A stretch of DNA of 64,000 bases, from positions 106,648 to 170,647 of the forward strand of contig NZ_KB235904.1 of NCBI RefSeq assembly GCF_000332155.1, in the 5' to 3' direction. Under the pieces are notes generated by a model that did not search any database, was not told the DNA's origin, and saw only the letters and a program-made list of their open reading frames with translations. Below, one piece after another: positions 1 through 7,854 of this stretch (position 1 is the first letter of the stretch; the number at the start of each line of letters is the position of its first letter). Position numbers and translations under genes: made by a program. The DNA is from Kamptonema formosum PCC 6407 (GTDB taxonomy: Bacteria > Cyanobacteriota > Cyanobacteriia > Cyanobacteriales > Microcoleaceae).

Positions 1-2
1 CT

Positions 3-308
3 TGGTTAAGATGGTGTGATGCAGAGGGAAATGTTATTCCTACTGTGGAGGAATTAGCGGCGAGACTATCTCAAACTCAGTCACAATTATCTCAAACTCA
101 ATCAGAGTTAACTGCGGCTCAAAATCAGACAAAACAAGCTTTATTACAAGGGATTCAGTTAGGTTTACAGCTTAAGTTTGGGAGTTCAGGTTTAGAGATT
201 TTTGGAGAAATTTCTGCTATTGATGACCTGAATTTGCTACAAAGTATTACTTCTAGCTTGTTAACCGTTGAGGGGTTAGAGGAATTACGACAAATTTATT
301 TGTCATAA
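3..308 (+). CDS. C-terminal end of a Uma2-type nuclease (truncated by window edge)
   Basis: Only the 3' end is present; the frame is open to the left edge and reads LRWCDAEGNVIPTVEELAAR before a stretch of SQTQSQL heptads and the ending LKFGSSGLEIFGEI. In cyanobacteria this kind of tail, a D-x-x-G-N loop followed by a short coiled coil and a 'GLEL...EI' end, is found on Uma2-family (PD-(D/E)XK) and related Rpn-like proteins; the family call rests on this resemblance from memory. The catalytic part is outside the window. A GTG at 45 could be mistaken for a start, but coding continues upstream of it. Confidence 0.55.
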   Translation, partial: WLRWCDAEGNVIPTVEELAARLSQTQSQLSQTQSELTAAQNQTKQALLQGIQLGLQLKFGSSGLEIFGEISAIDDLNLLQSITSSLLTVEGLEELRQIYLS

Positions 309-676
309 TAATTTACAGTTTTCGGTAATTCCTAAGTTTTGGGGCGGGCACGGGGGTACCGCCCCTACGTTATCAATGATATAATAAACTAACAATATTA
401 TTGCTACTACGCATTCTTCACAATTCCTCAGACTGATTAGCACTAAAACCTTAGAATTAGTCTCATTAATCTATCGGTTAGAAAATCGAATTAATACTTG
501 GATACAAGAAAATTACTGAGATTATATAGTTGCGGTTAAATTCTAGGAACTATCAACTTTCAGAGTCGCTAGGCCTAACATTAGAGGAAGTTAAGCAGAT
601 TAACTCCGAGGAGTGAACTAGCTATAATTATAATAGAGTAAACAATATTACTTCCCTACCAATGAGATAATAAACA
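309..676. other. Gene-free stretch with a GC hairpin and a possible gene remnant
   Basis: A 7-bp stem (GGGGCGG at 341-347 with CCGCCCC at 359-365) follows the first gene; it resembles the common cyanobacterial 'GGGGCGGG' intergenic repeat and may double as a weak terminator, although no T-tract follows. Roughly 385-519 (+) is open without a good start and ends LIYRLENRINTWIQENY, which looks like decayed coding sequence of unknown origin. An AT-rich segment before 677 probably holds the promoter of the DUF433 gene, but no clear -35/-10 pair can be named. Confidence 0.4.
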
Positions 677-1003
677 ATGACAATAACCGAATTAAAAATC
701 GATCTTGCTTCCTTAACGATCGCAGATAAAGCAGCAGCTATAGAATTTTTACTTCAAACCGTAAGCAGCGGTTCGCTAGGCATTAAAAAAACTCCTGGCG
801 TTTGTGGTGGTGATGCTTGTATTGGCAATACTCGCATACCCGTTTGGGTACTTGTCGGGTATCGTCGTCTCGGATGCAGCGATGCTGAACTTTTAAAGTG
901 CTATCCACATTTAGCTGCGGCTGACTTGGTAAATGCTTGGGCTTATGCTGATGCTTACCCAGAAGAAATTGAAACAGCAATCAGAGAAAATGAGGAAGCA
1001 TAA
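677..1003 (+). CDS. DUF433 family antitoxin-like protein
   Basis: The 108-residue product carries a DUF433 domain: KTPGVCGGDACIGNTRIPVWVLV around residues 37-60, then a region rich in Y-P-x-L and ending YPEEIETAI. DUF433 proteins are small helical DNA-binding-like proteins usually encoded just upstream of a DUF5615 PIN-like toxin, where they are taken to be the antitoxin. That arrangement is present here: the next gene starts 3 bp after this stop codon (1003 to 1007) on the same strand. The protein appears intact although its partner is broken by a stop codon. Regulation was not resolved. Confidence 0.82.
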   Translation: MTITELKIDLASLTIADKAAAIEFLLQTVSSGSLGIKKTPGVCGGDACIGNTRIPVWVLVGYRRLGCSDAELLKCYPHLAAADLVNAWAYADAYPEEIETAIRENEEA

Positions 1004-1006
1004 AAC

Positions 1007-1348
1007 ATGGCACGACTTTATGCAGACGAACAGTACCCACTGCCAGTAGTTGAGTTTCTTTGACCTTTGGGTCACGATATATTAACAGTTCAAGAAGCTG
1101 GAAACGCAGGATTAGGAATTCCTGATGAGGAGGTATTGGCTTTTGCTGTGAGTAATCAGCGAGCAGTTTTGACTCTTAATCGAGGGGATTTCATTCGACT
1201 ACATCGCTCACAACCTAACCATGCTGGTATTATCATTTGTACTCAAGATAACAACTGGGAAAGACAGGCGACGCGAATTAATGAGGCTATTTCTACGGAA
1301 GAAATATTGACGGGGAAATTGATTCGAGTTAACCGTCCGCCGCAGTAA
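1007..1348 (+). pseudogene. DUF5615 PIN-like toxin interrupted by an in-frame TGA
   Basis: Translation from ATG 1007 gives MARLYADEQYPLPVVEFL, then TGA at 1061-1063, then continues in the same frame PLGHDILTVQEAGNAGLGIP to 1348. The joined sequence is a normal-length (about 113 aa) DUF5615 protein: N-terminal LYADE acidic site, RAVLTLNRGDF in the middle, NHAGIIICT near the end. In the family the residue at the stop is commonly arginine (inference from remembered relatives), so CGA to TGA would be a single C-to-T change. The remaining ORF from TTG 1067 lacks the N-terminal acidic residue, so activity is doubtful. It could instead be a sequencing error. Confidence 0.8.
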
Positions 1349-1418
1349 AAAAACGATCGCTTTGCCGATTGCTACAAATCTACACAATATTTTAGAACTT
1401 CATCCAACCTGAATTCGC

Positions 1419-1475
1419 CCCCATCCTCCCATCCCTCATCTCCCCATCCCCCCATCTCCCTTCCCCAGTCGCCAG
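1419..1475. repeat. C-rich CATCTCCCC-type short repeat
   Basis: A run of CATCCTCCC, CATCTCCCC and CATCTCCCTT units lies between the DUF5615 pseudogene and the HNH gene. It belongs to the same family as the GGGGGAGAT repeats found in reverse orientation inside the cobT-like and Hsp70-like genes. No gene is visible in it. Confidence 0.55.
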
Positions 1476-1531
1476 CTCCTAGTCCCAAACCTGTGTTAGT
1501 ATCGGTAAAATATTCTCTCTAACAATCAACG

Positions 1532-2029
1532 ATGGGCAATGTTCTGGTGCTGAACGCCTCTTACGAACCCCTCAACATCACCAGTTGGAGAAGGGCTGTT
1601 GTTTTGTTGCTCAAAGGGAAAGCAGAGCAGATAGAGCATAATGGGAAATATATCTCACCCGGTTTTCCCTTGCCAACTGTCATCCGCTTACGCCACTATG
1701 TTCGGGTTCCTTACAAAGATATTCCACTCACCCGCCGAAACATATTGCACCGAGATGGTCACTCGTGTCAATATTGTGGTTATACGGGGGATGATTTAAC
1801 GCTCGACCATGTAGTTCCGCGATCGCGAGGCGGCGTGGATAGTTGGGAAAACCTCGTGAGTGCTTGCGTGCGCTGTAACGTTAAAAAAGGCTGTCGAACT
1901 CCCAAAGAGGCGAGTATGAGCCTGCGGTATCCTCCTCGCAAACCTTACAGTGGTCTATACTTTGAAGTGACTAAGCACGTTAAGAGTGGGATGCACCAAG
2001 AATGGCAAAAATATGTAATTGGACTTTGA
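1532..2029 (+). CDS. HNH endonuclease
   Basis: This 165-residue protein has a complete HNH nuclease module at residues 79-115: C79-x2-C82, the LDHVV segment (D92-H93), N107 in SWENLV, and C112-x2-C115 forming the second half of the zinc site. The N-terminal 70 residues (VLVLNASYEPLNITSWRRA) are the conserved leader of the widespread cyanobacterial and actinobacterial single-domain HNH family, whose cellular role is not settled. ATG 1532 is the natural start because the conserved leader begins immediately after it. The gene stands alone and is followed by a strong hairpin terminator. Nothing suggests an associated methylase or intein. Confidence 0.88.
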   Translation: MGNVLVLNASYEPLNITSWRRAVVLLLKGKAEQIEHNGKYISPGFPLPTVIRLRHYVRVPYKDIPLTRRNILHRDGHSCQYCGYTGDDLTLDHVVPRSRGGVDSWENLVSACVRCNVKKGCRTPKEASMSLRYPPRKPYSGLYFEVTKHVKSGMHQEWQKYVIGL

Positions 2030-2060
2030 AACCCCTGAGCACGCAAGCGCGGGGGTTTTG
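2028..2060 (+). terminator. Rho-independent terminator after the HNH gene
   Basis: An AAACCCC arm directly at the stop codon pairs with GGGGTTT at 2052-2058, enclosing a GC-rich loop that itself can fold (GCACGCAAGCGC), followed by TTTTG. Confidence 0.7.
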
Positions 2061-2065
2061 TATAA

Positions 2066-2160
2066 CTAGGGGCTAGGGGCTAGGGGCTAGGGGCTAGGGA
2101 AGAAGGGGCTACGATGCTTCGATACTCAGGGCTAGGGAAAGAAGGGGAAAGGGAAGAAGA
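2066..2160. repeat. GGGGCTA tandem repeat block
   Basis: Four consecutive GGGGCTA heptamers at 2069-2098 are followed by a degenerate tail (GGGAAGAAGGGGCTACGATGC, GGGCTAGGGAAAGAAGG). The same heptamer recurs at about 3708, 7648 and 23347 (reverse). Such heptameric short tandemly repeated sequences are known in filamentous cyanobacteria. Confidence 0.75.
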
Positions 2161-2255
2161 AGGAGTTAGTAATGCCAATAGTTTTTTTGAATGCTAAGAA
2201 ATGACCGCTGCCTGCGGCTGGCTTCGCCTACGTACTTTTACTAATTTAGTAAGTT

Positions 2256-3494
2256 ATGTCTAGTAACGATGATGCTAGTTCTGGGGATGGTACTAGCGAA
2301 ATTGTACCGGAGTTAAAGCGCGTCCGTTCTACGGATGGCGTTAATGAAGGAAACCGTTTGCGCGATCGATCTGTTAGCGAATCCTACACTCAAAAAGTGG
2401 AGGAATTACGGGAGACATTGGAAAGACACAGAGGCGATCGCCAGTTGGCGATTTTGCAAGATTTCCCCGATCCCGATGCACTTTCCTGTGCTTGGACTTA
2501 TAAGTTAATCGCTCGTCAGTTTGATATTGACTGCGATATCGTTTATGCAGGAGCCCTCAGTCACCAAGAAAATATTGCCCTAGTTAAACTCACGGGGTTG
2601 CCATTGCAGCGCTGGCCGTTAGAGATGGCAAAAACTAAAGATTTATCTGTTTATCAGGGCTGTGTTTTTATCGATAATCAAGGTACTACCAGTCAGCTAA
2701 CTTCGCTGATTATTGCTGCTGGTATCCCCGTAACTGCGGCGATCGATCACCACAGTTTACAGGGAGAATTAAATTCAGAGTTTACCGATTTCCGCCCCCA
2801 AACCCGCGCTACAGCTACCATTTTTACTCAGTATTTGCAAGCTGGATTGCTAAAATTGGACGGCAATATTACCCAACACGCTAAGTGCGCGACGGCGCTG
2901 ATGCACGGTTTGCGATCGGATACAAATGCACTACGACAAGCTGAGGAGTCTGATTTTTTAGCCGCAGCTTATTTAAGTCGCTTTTATGACCCACAATTAT
3001 TAAATGCTGTGTTACAATCTTCTCGCTCGAAGCGGGTGATGGATGTGATTGAGCGATCGCTTAAAAATCGGATCGTACAAAATAATTTTTCTATTGCGGG
3101 AGTCGGTTATCTGCGCTACGACGATCGCGATGCTATTCCCCAGGCGGCTGATTTTCTGGTGACTGAGGAAAACGTTCACACCGCAGTTGTCTATGGAATT
3201 GTTCACGATGAAGATGAGGCAATTGAGTTAGTAATTGGGTCGCTACGAACTGGTAAAATTACTTTAGATCCTGATGAATTTCTGAAAGAAGCTTTTGGTC
3301 AGGATGCTGAAGGTCGCTTTTTTGGTGGAGGAAGAAGTCAAGCTGGCGGCTTTGAAATTTCTACGGGATTTCTCGCTGGTGGTAATGAGAATAGCGATTA
3401 TGCTAGGTTGAAATGGGAAGTTTTTGACGATCAAATTAAGCAAAAGTTACTGAAGTTAGTTAGTCCGAAAGATCACTTGATGCACGGTGATTAA
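2256..3494 (+). CDS. DHH/DHHA1 phosphoesterase (NrnA-like)
   Basis: The 412-residue product has DHH superfamily metal-binding motifs: DFPDPDAL with D72/D74, FIDNQ with D140, and IDHHS with D164-H165-H166, followed by a C-terminal DHHA1 domain ending GGGRSQAGGFEI (about residues 365-377). This domain pair is typical of bifunctional nano-RNase/pAp phosphatase (NrnA) and related cytoplasmic phosphoesterases; the exact substrate cannot be read from sequence. The first 60 residues are a charged, probably disordered extension not found in NrnA. ATG 2256 is the only good start before the extension. It is monocistronic and flanked by repeat blocks. A second, differently built DHH protein lies at 34409. 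Confidence 0.82.
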   Translation: MSSNDDASSGDGTSEIVPELKRVRSTDGVNEGNRLRDRSVSESYTQKVEELRETLERHRGDRQLAILQDFPDPDALSCAWTYKLIARQFDIDCDIVYAGALSHQENIALVKLTGLPLQRWPLEMAKTKDLSVYQGCVFIDNQGTTSQLTSLIIAAGIPVTAAIDHHSLQGELNSEFTDFRPQTRATATIFTQYLQAGLLKLDGNITQHAKCATALMHGLRSDTNALRQAEESDFLAAAYLSRFYDPQLLNAVLQSSRSKRVMDVIERSLKNRIVQNNFSIAGVGYLRYDDRDAIPQAADFLVTEENVHTAVVYGIVHDEDEAIELVIGSLRTGKITLDPDEFLKEAFGQDAEGRFFGGGRSQAGGFEISTGFLAGGNENSDYARLKWEVFDDQIKQKLLKLVSPKDHLMHGD

Positions 3495-3505
3495 ATGAGA
3501 AAAGA

Positions 3506-3562
3506 TAGATCGGCGGTTGAAACCGCTACTATAAAAACAAAGTCCGCCTGCGCGGACTAAGA
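3506..3562. repeat. Paired small hairpins (GCGGTT and AGTCCGC type)
   Basis: Two palindromes lie in tandem just after the DHH gene: GCGGTT-GA-AACCGC at 3513-3526 and AGTCCGC-CTGC-GCGGACT at 3541-3558. The pair is a familiar interspersed element in Oscillatoriales genomes (from memory) and could act as a terminator, although no T-tract follows. Confidence 0.6.
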
Positions 3563-3575
3563 AATAATACCAAAT

Positions 3576-3833
3576 CCGACTTAAATATCCCCTTTATTCT
3601 TTAGTCCCTCTTAGCTCGGACTTCATTTGTGTAGTAGCGATTTCAATCGCCAAACGATCGAGGGGATATCAAACCGGATTTATAGCAACCGCCAAGGCGG
3701 TTTAAGAGGGGCTAGGGGCTACGATGCTCAGGGCTAGGGAAGACGAAAGAAGGGTTTAGAATCAGGGTTTTAAATTTAGAATGTCTTAACTGCCTTGGCA
3801 ACTGCTATAGTATAAAGGGAATATTTAAGTCGG
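3576..3833. repeat. MITE-like element with 22-bp terminal inverted repeats
   Basis: The ends at 3576-3597 and 3812-3833 are inverted copies matching at 21 of 22 positions. A second inverted pair is nested inside (TAGCAACCGCCAAGGCGG near 3682 against CTGCCTTGGCAACTGCTA near 3790). The interior carries degenerate GGGGCTA repeats and no ORF. The whole unit could fold into one long hairpin between two convergent genes. Confidence 0.65.
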
Positions 3834-3852
3834 GGTTTAATCAGGTGCAAGT

Positions 3853-5361
3853 TCACATTACATTAGTATTAGAAAGCGCGATCGCATAGGTACGGATCAG
3901 CTCAAGCATATAATAACGCCCCTCCTGCTGTTTCAGTAACGAGAGTTGCTGAAGTTTCGCTAAACCGTCGGCTACGATAGCAGAGTCAGTAATACCCGCA
4001 GCAATAGCGATCGCTTCCCTCGTCGCCGGTCGATCGAATCTCGCAGCGGCCATGAGCAACTTCAGCGATGGTTGTCCGGCTAAAGATTTAATGGAACCGT
4101 TAAATATAAATTTAGCCAGTTCGCTAGAGCTATCTTTAATTCGCTCTAGTACGTCTGATAATGAGTAACCAAACGCTAATTGATTAACTACATAACCACT
4201 TGCTAGTGACAGTCCGCTGGTTTCTCTATAAATTATTTGGCACTGTTCGCTGTCGAGAACGATGCCTTTTTCTCTGGCTTGATATTCTATCAATTCCGAA
4301 CCGTCTATTTCGAGTAAGCTTTCGAGATAAATGGGAGCAAATAAAGCTTGCTCGCGGGTGGTAATTATTACTTTGACTGTTCGCGGTAAGTCGTATAAAA
4401 AGGAAAGGATTTCTTGTTGATTCTCGACACTTTCTAAGTTGTCTAATATTAACAAAGTCGGTATTTTGCTTAGATATTCTCTGATGCTGTCTAGCTGTTG
4501 AAGGGGTTCGGCTGAGGCGATGTCTGGACGATTTAATGTCCGGGCGATCGCGCGGCAAATATCCCCCAAAGTGCGATCGCGTTGGAGTCTGGGTAAAATT
4601 CCTGCGGATGTCAGGTGATTTTCCTTGGCAGATGTAAAGATAATCGCATCGAAGGTAGGAGCGCTAGGATATGCTTCGGGAATGCGACTGGCTTGCAAAC
4701 ACCGATAGGCCGCTTCTAATGCCAGTGCAGTTTTGCCGACTCCAGGGAGGCCGTTGACGCTGACGATCTGAGGGGTATGATGGCTGAGGCCGACTTCGCG
4801 ATCGCAAGATAGCATTTCTAGCAGTCTAGCCATCTCTGTTTCCCGACCGATAAAGCGGGTGCGATCGGGGGCCGGTAAGTTTTGACGGGGAGTGGCAATG
4901 CCTTCATTCGGAGGCGTTGCAGGAGTAAATGCCTGCAATTTCAACCTGGATGCGTAGCTGTTGTTTTGATGGGAAATCAGAGCGGGGATTTTGTAGCTGT
5001 CGATAAATGCGATCGGTTCCATCTTTTCATCTAAGATTCCCCTGTTTCCAGCAGCGGATTGAGCCGAGTTAAATCTCTGCAATGGTAGGTTTTCAGCAGC
5101 TTTTTCCTCCTCTAGCTGGCGAAATTGATTGAGTAAGGAAATTCTCAGACGGTTTTCCTTACCTCGATGGTTGCCACTGACTGCAAACTTTTTGTAGACT
5201 TGCCCCATTTGCTTGAGACAAGCACCGGCAGAGGTTCGCAGTTGAATAGCGATCTCTTCGTAATCTTTCTCTTCTGCAAACCGCATGATAAAAATTTGCT
5301 CTTGATTGGGAGACAGTTCGCGATCGCGAGCCATCTTGATCAGGAACTCCCGCTCTAACAT
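3853..5361 (-). CDS. NB-ARC (STAND) ATPase with N-terminal HTH
   Basis: The 502-residue protein starts with a sigma-70-region-4-like helix-turn-helix (LSPNQEQIFIMRFAEEKDYE, residues 17-36, continuing through EEIAIQLRTSAGA). A flexible linker of about 90 residues follows, then an NB-ARC domain: FIGRETEM (170-177), Walker A GLPGVGKT (204-211), Walker B LLILD ending at D307, and the sensor VIITTREQ. A winged-helix segment closes the chain (YYMLELIRTYAIAL). No LRR, WD40 or TPR sensor follows, so it is short for a STAND protein. The start is supported by the Shine-Dalgarno sequence AGGAGAG just upstream of ATG 5361. Family members act as signal-driven switches in defence or regulation; its ligand is unknown. 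Confidence 0.8.
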   Translation of the reverse strand: MLEREFLIKMARDRELSPNQEQIFIMRFAEEKDYEEIAIQLRTSAGACLKQMGQVYKKFAVSGNHRGKENRLRISLLNQFRQLEEEKAAENLPLQRFNSAQSAAGNRGILDEKMEPIAFIDSYKIPALISHQNNSYASRLKLQAFTPATPPNEGIATPRQNLPAPDRTRFIGRETEMARLLEMLSCDREVGLSHHTPQIVSVNGLPGVGKTALALEAAYRCLQASRIPEAYPSAPTFDAIIFTSAKENHLTSAGILPRLQRDRTLGDICRAIARTLNRPDIASAEPLQQLDSIREYLSKIPTLLILDNLESVENQQEILSFLYDLPRTVKVIITTREQALFAPIYLESLLEIDGSELIEYQAREKGIVLDSEQCQIIYRETSGLSLASGYVVNQLAFGYSLSDVLERIKDSSSELAKFIFNGSIKSLAGQPSLKLLMAAARFDRPATREAIAIAAGITDSAIVADGLAKLQQLSLLKQQEGRYYMLELIRTYAIALSNTNVM

Positions 5362-5564
5362 CAGCCTCTCTCCTTTCTATAGTTCTTTTCTATTTTAAGA
5401 GATTTTCAGAGGTTTTCAGAAATTATTGATGATACCTTCGTAGGGTAGGCGCTGCTTGGCAGAGTTAAAGTTATCCCTCTTTTGTCACTGAGCGTGAGAG
5501 TAAAATAAAAGATAAAACTGCCAAAGCCTTTGAAACCAATGGTTACAGCACCTCCACCAACTCC

Positions 5565-7514
5565 TTACTCCACAGTCACCGACTTAGCCAAATTCCTGGG
5601 CTGATCCACATCCAAACCCCGCCGCGCCGCAATGTGATAAGCCAGCAATTGCAAAGGAATTACTGTCAAAATTGGCGACAGTAACTCATCCACCATTGGT
5701 ACAGGCAAAACATCATTAAAAACATCGCCCCCAGTCAAAAGTTCCTTCGGCATTACCCCAATTAAACGGGCATCTCGCGCCTTAGCTTCCTGGGCATTAG
5801 AAAGCACCTTTTCATAAACACTACCAGGCATAGCGATCGCCACCACCGGCACTTTCGCATCCAACAAGGCAATCGGCCCGTGTTTCATCTCTCCTGCTGG
5901 ATAACCCTCAGCATGAATATAACTAATTTCCTTCAACTTCAAAGCCCCTTCCAAAGCAATAGGAAAATTAATTCCTCGCCCTAAAAAGATAAAATCGCGC
6001 GTTTCATTGAACTCGTGGGAAAGTTCCTCAATTTGCCTTTCCTGAATCTCTAAAAACCTCTCCATTGCGATCGGTAACTGTCGCAAACCTGCCATGATTT
6101 CTTTCAATCTACTTTCGGTGACAGTTTGCCGCTGATAAGCCAAATCTAAAGCCAAGCAATAAAATGCCATCAATTGACCGACAAAAGTCTTAGTAGCGGC
6201 AACGCCTATTTCCATTCCGGCATGAGTATTAATAATATGCGGAATTGTATGACCTAGAGAACTTTCCGGCCGATTAGTAATGCCCAGCATTCTAGCTCGA
6301 AATTTGTCAGTAAAACCAGCACGGCGCTGTTCTTCCATCCCCAAAGCTGCCAGCGTGTCGGCAGTTTCGCCAGACTGAGTAACACCAATTGTCAGAGTAT
6401 TTGCCATCAATGGTGCCGGTGCATAGCGATATTCAGAAGCGTATTGCACCGTTGTGGGAATATTTGCTAACTGTTCTAAAAGATATTTCCCCACCAGAGA
6501 AGCGTGCCAAGAAGTGCCACAAGCTAAAATAGAAATATGTTCTAAATCAGCGCATAATTCTGTTGGCAAACCTAGATTAATTGGCGATTTCCCATTTCCC
6601 ATCCACTCGCTATCGGCGTAAGCTTCCAAACAATCGCGCACAACTGTCGGTTGTTCGTAAATTTCCTTGTGCATGAAGTGCTTAAAGCCCTGTTTTTCAA
6701 CCAGAATCGGGTTCCATCCCAATATCCGAGGGCTTTTTTTGAGCTTCTCACCAGCAAAGTTATAAACTTCAACACCCATCGGCGTTAACCTCGCCAATTC
6801 CCCATTTTCTAAAGATAGTACGGCGCGGGTGTGGGCTACCAATGCGGGCGTATCAGAAGCACAGAAAAATTCTCCAGAACCAAAGCCAATGACTAGAGGA
6901 GCGTGCTGTCTTGCTACAATTAACTCATCGGGATAGTCTGCACAAAGAACTGCGATCGCAAACGCCCCCTGCAATTGATTCACCGCCGCTAACACCGCCT
7001 CTAAAAAAGCCTCTGAATCGCGCAATTCTAAGGAATCAGCATTCCCCGTCTCCCCATCTTCCTTCTTCCCTCTTCCTTCTTCCCTCTTCCTTCCGCTTTC
7101 TGCCATCAACTCAGCAATTAAATTCGGGATGACCTCAGTATCCGTCTCCGAGATAAACTTATGTCCCTTAGCCTTGAGCTCTTCCCGTAACTCCCAATAA
7201 TTTTCCACAATCCCATTTTGCACTACCGCCACCTGGCGATCGCTATCCAGATGCGGATGGGCGTTATACTCCTCTGGCTTCCCGTGAGTCGCCCAGCGAG
7301 TGTGCCCAATGCCAATCGCGGCTGGAGTTTCCGCCCCAGCCAACTTTTCCCGCAGATTATGCAGTTTACCCTTCGCACGCACGCAATTAATTTGTCCTTC
7401 CCAGATCGTAGCGAGGCCAGCCGAATCGTAGCCCCGGTATTCCAGTTTTTCCAACCCCGCCAGTAAAATTTCACTTGCTGCTTGGGTGCCGATATAGCCA
7501 ACGATTCCGCACAT
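5565..7514 (-). CDS. glmS: Glutamine--fructose-6-phosphate aminotransferase GlmS
   Basis: GlmS makes glucosamine-6-phosphate from fructose-6-phosphate and glutamine, the first step toward UDP-GlcNAc for peptidoglycan. The protein begins MCGIVGYIG with catalytic Cys2, has the glutaminase motifs GHTRWATHG (70-78) and NGIVENY, two SIS domains (VTQSGETADTLAAL; FLGRGINFPIALEGALKLKE) and the conserved C-terminus DQPRNLAKSVTVE. Its 649 residues exceed the usual 610-630 because residues 139-168 (ESGRKREEGRGKKEDGETGN and on) are an insert encoded by a GAAGGAA-type repeat, in a surface linker of the glutaminase domain. The gene is monocistronic. No glmS ribozyme was recognised upstream. Confidence 0.97.
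   Translation of the reverse strand: MCGIVGYIGTQAASEILLAGLEKLEYRGYDSAGLATIWEGQINCVRAKGKLHNLREKLAGAETPAAIGIGHTRWATHGKPEEYNAHPHLDSDRQVAVVQNGIVENYWELREELKAKGHKFISETDTEVIPNLIAELMAESGRKREEGRGKKEDGETGNADSLELRDSEAFLEAVLAAVNQLQGAFAIAVLCADYPDELIVARQHAPLVIGFGSGEFFCASDTPALVAHTRAVLSLENGELARLTPMGVEVYNFAGEKLKKSPRILGWNPILVEKQGFKHFMHKEIYEQPTVVRDCLEAYADSEWMGNGKSPINLGLPTELCADLEHISILACGTSWHASLVGKYLLEQLANIPTTVQYASEYRYAPAPLMANTLTIGVTQSGETADTLAALGMEEQRRAGFTDKFRARMLGITNRPESSLGHTIPHIINTHAGMEIGVAATKTFVGQLMAFYCLALDLAYQRQTVTESRLKEIMAGLRQLPIAMERFLEIQERQIEELSHEFNETRDFIFLGRGINFPIALEGALKLKEISYIHAEGYPAGEMKHGPIALLDAKVPVVAIAMPGSVYEKVLSNAQEAKARDARLIGVMPKELLTGGDVFNDVLPVPMVDELLSPILTVIPLQLLAYHIAARRGLDVDQPRNLAKSVTVE
7044..7100. 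repeat. TTCCTTC/TTCCCTC tandem repeat inside glmS
   Basis: The block reads TTCCTTC, TTCCCTC, TTCCTTC, TTCCCTC on the plus strand, with a CCCCGTCTCCCC segment beside it. The same repeat is intergenic at 7810, 23296, 44256 and 50714. Here it is read in frame (as KREEGRGKKEDGE) and does not break glmS. Confidence 0.75.
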
Positions 7515-7854
7515 TTAAGGTAAAACTCCTGCTGAGGGCATCATATCCAACCTACAAGGCGTGTAGGGAAACCGTCAATTGATTTTAGACTGAACTTTTA
7601 CTGTAGTGAATTATCCCCCTAAAAGTAAACCCCGTAGAAATCAAGAGGGGCTAGGGGCTAGGGGCTAGGGGTTAGGGAAGAAGGCAGAAGGCAGAAGGCA
7701 GAAGGGTTTAAATCTATGGTGACAGAAATTCAGAATCTCCTAACCGACGTTCATCGGTTGCTATATTTGTACTTTAGCGCTAAAACATCTATTGATATAT
7801 TCCGCCCTATTCCTTCTTCCCTCTTCCCTCTTCCCTACCCCCTAGCCCCTTCTT
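7515..7854. repeat. Leader of the retron-type RT: opposed repeat blocks around small hairpins
   Basis: The stretch between divergent glmS and the RT gene has no ORF. GGGGCTA heptamers (7645-7676) plus CAGAAGG units (7680-7706) face the complementary TTCCCTC/CCCTAGCCCC block at 7808-7853, so about 45 nt could pair and enclose about 100 nt. Inside lie a 6-bp hairpin AACCGA-N6-TCGGTT (7742-7759) and the palindrome TTTAGCGCTAAA (7773-7784). A retron msr-msd normally sits here, between inverted a1/a2 repeats. The arms, however, belong to repeats common elsewhere in the window, so this assignment is tentative. The repeat ends 4 nt before the RT start codon, leaving no visible Shine-Dalgarno. Confidence 0.5.
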
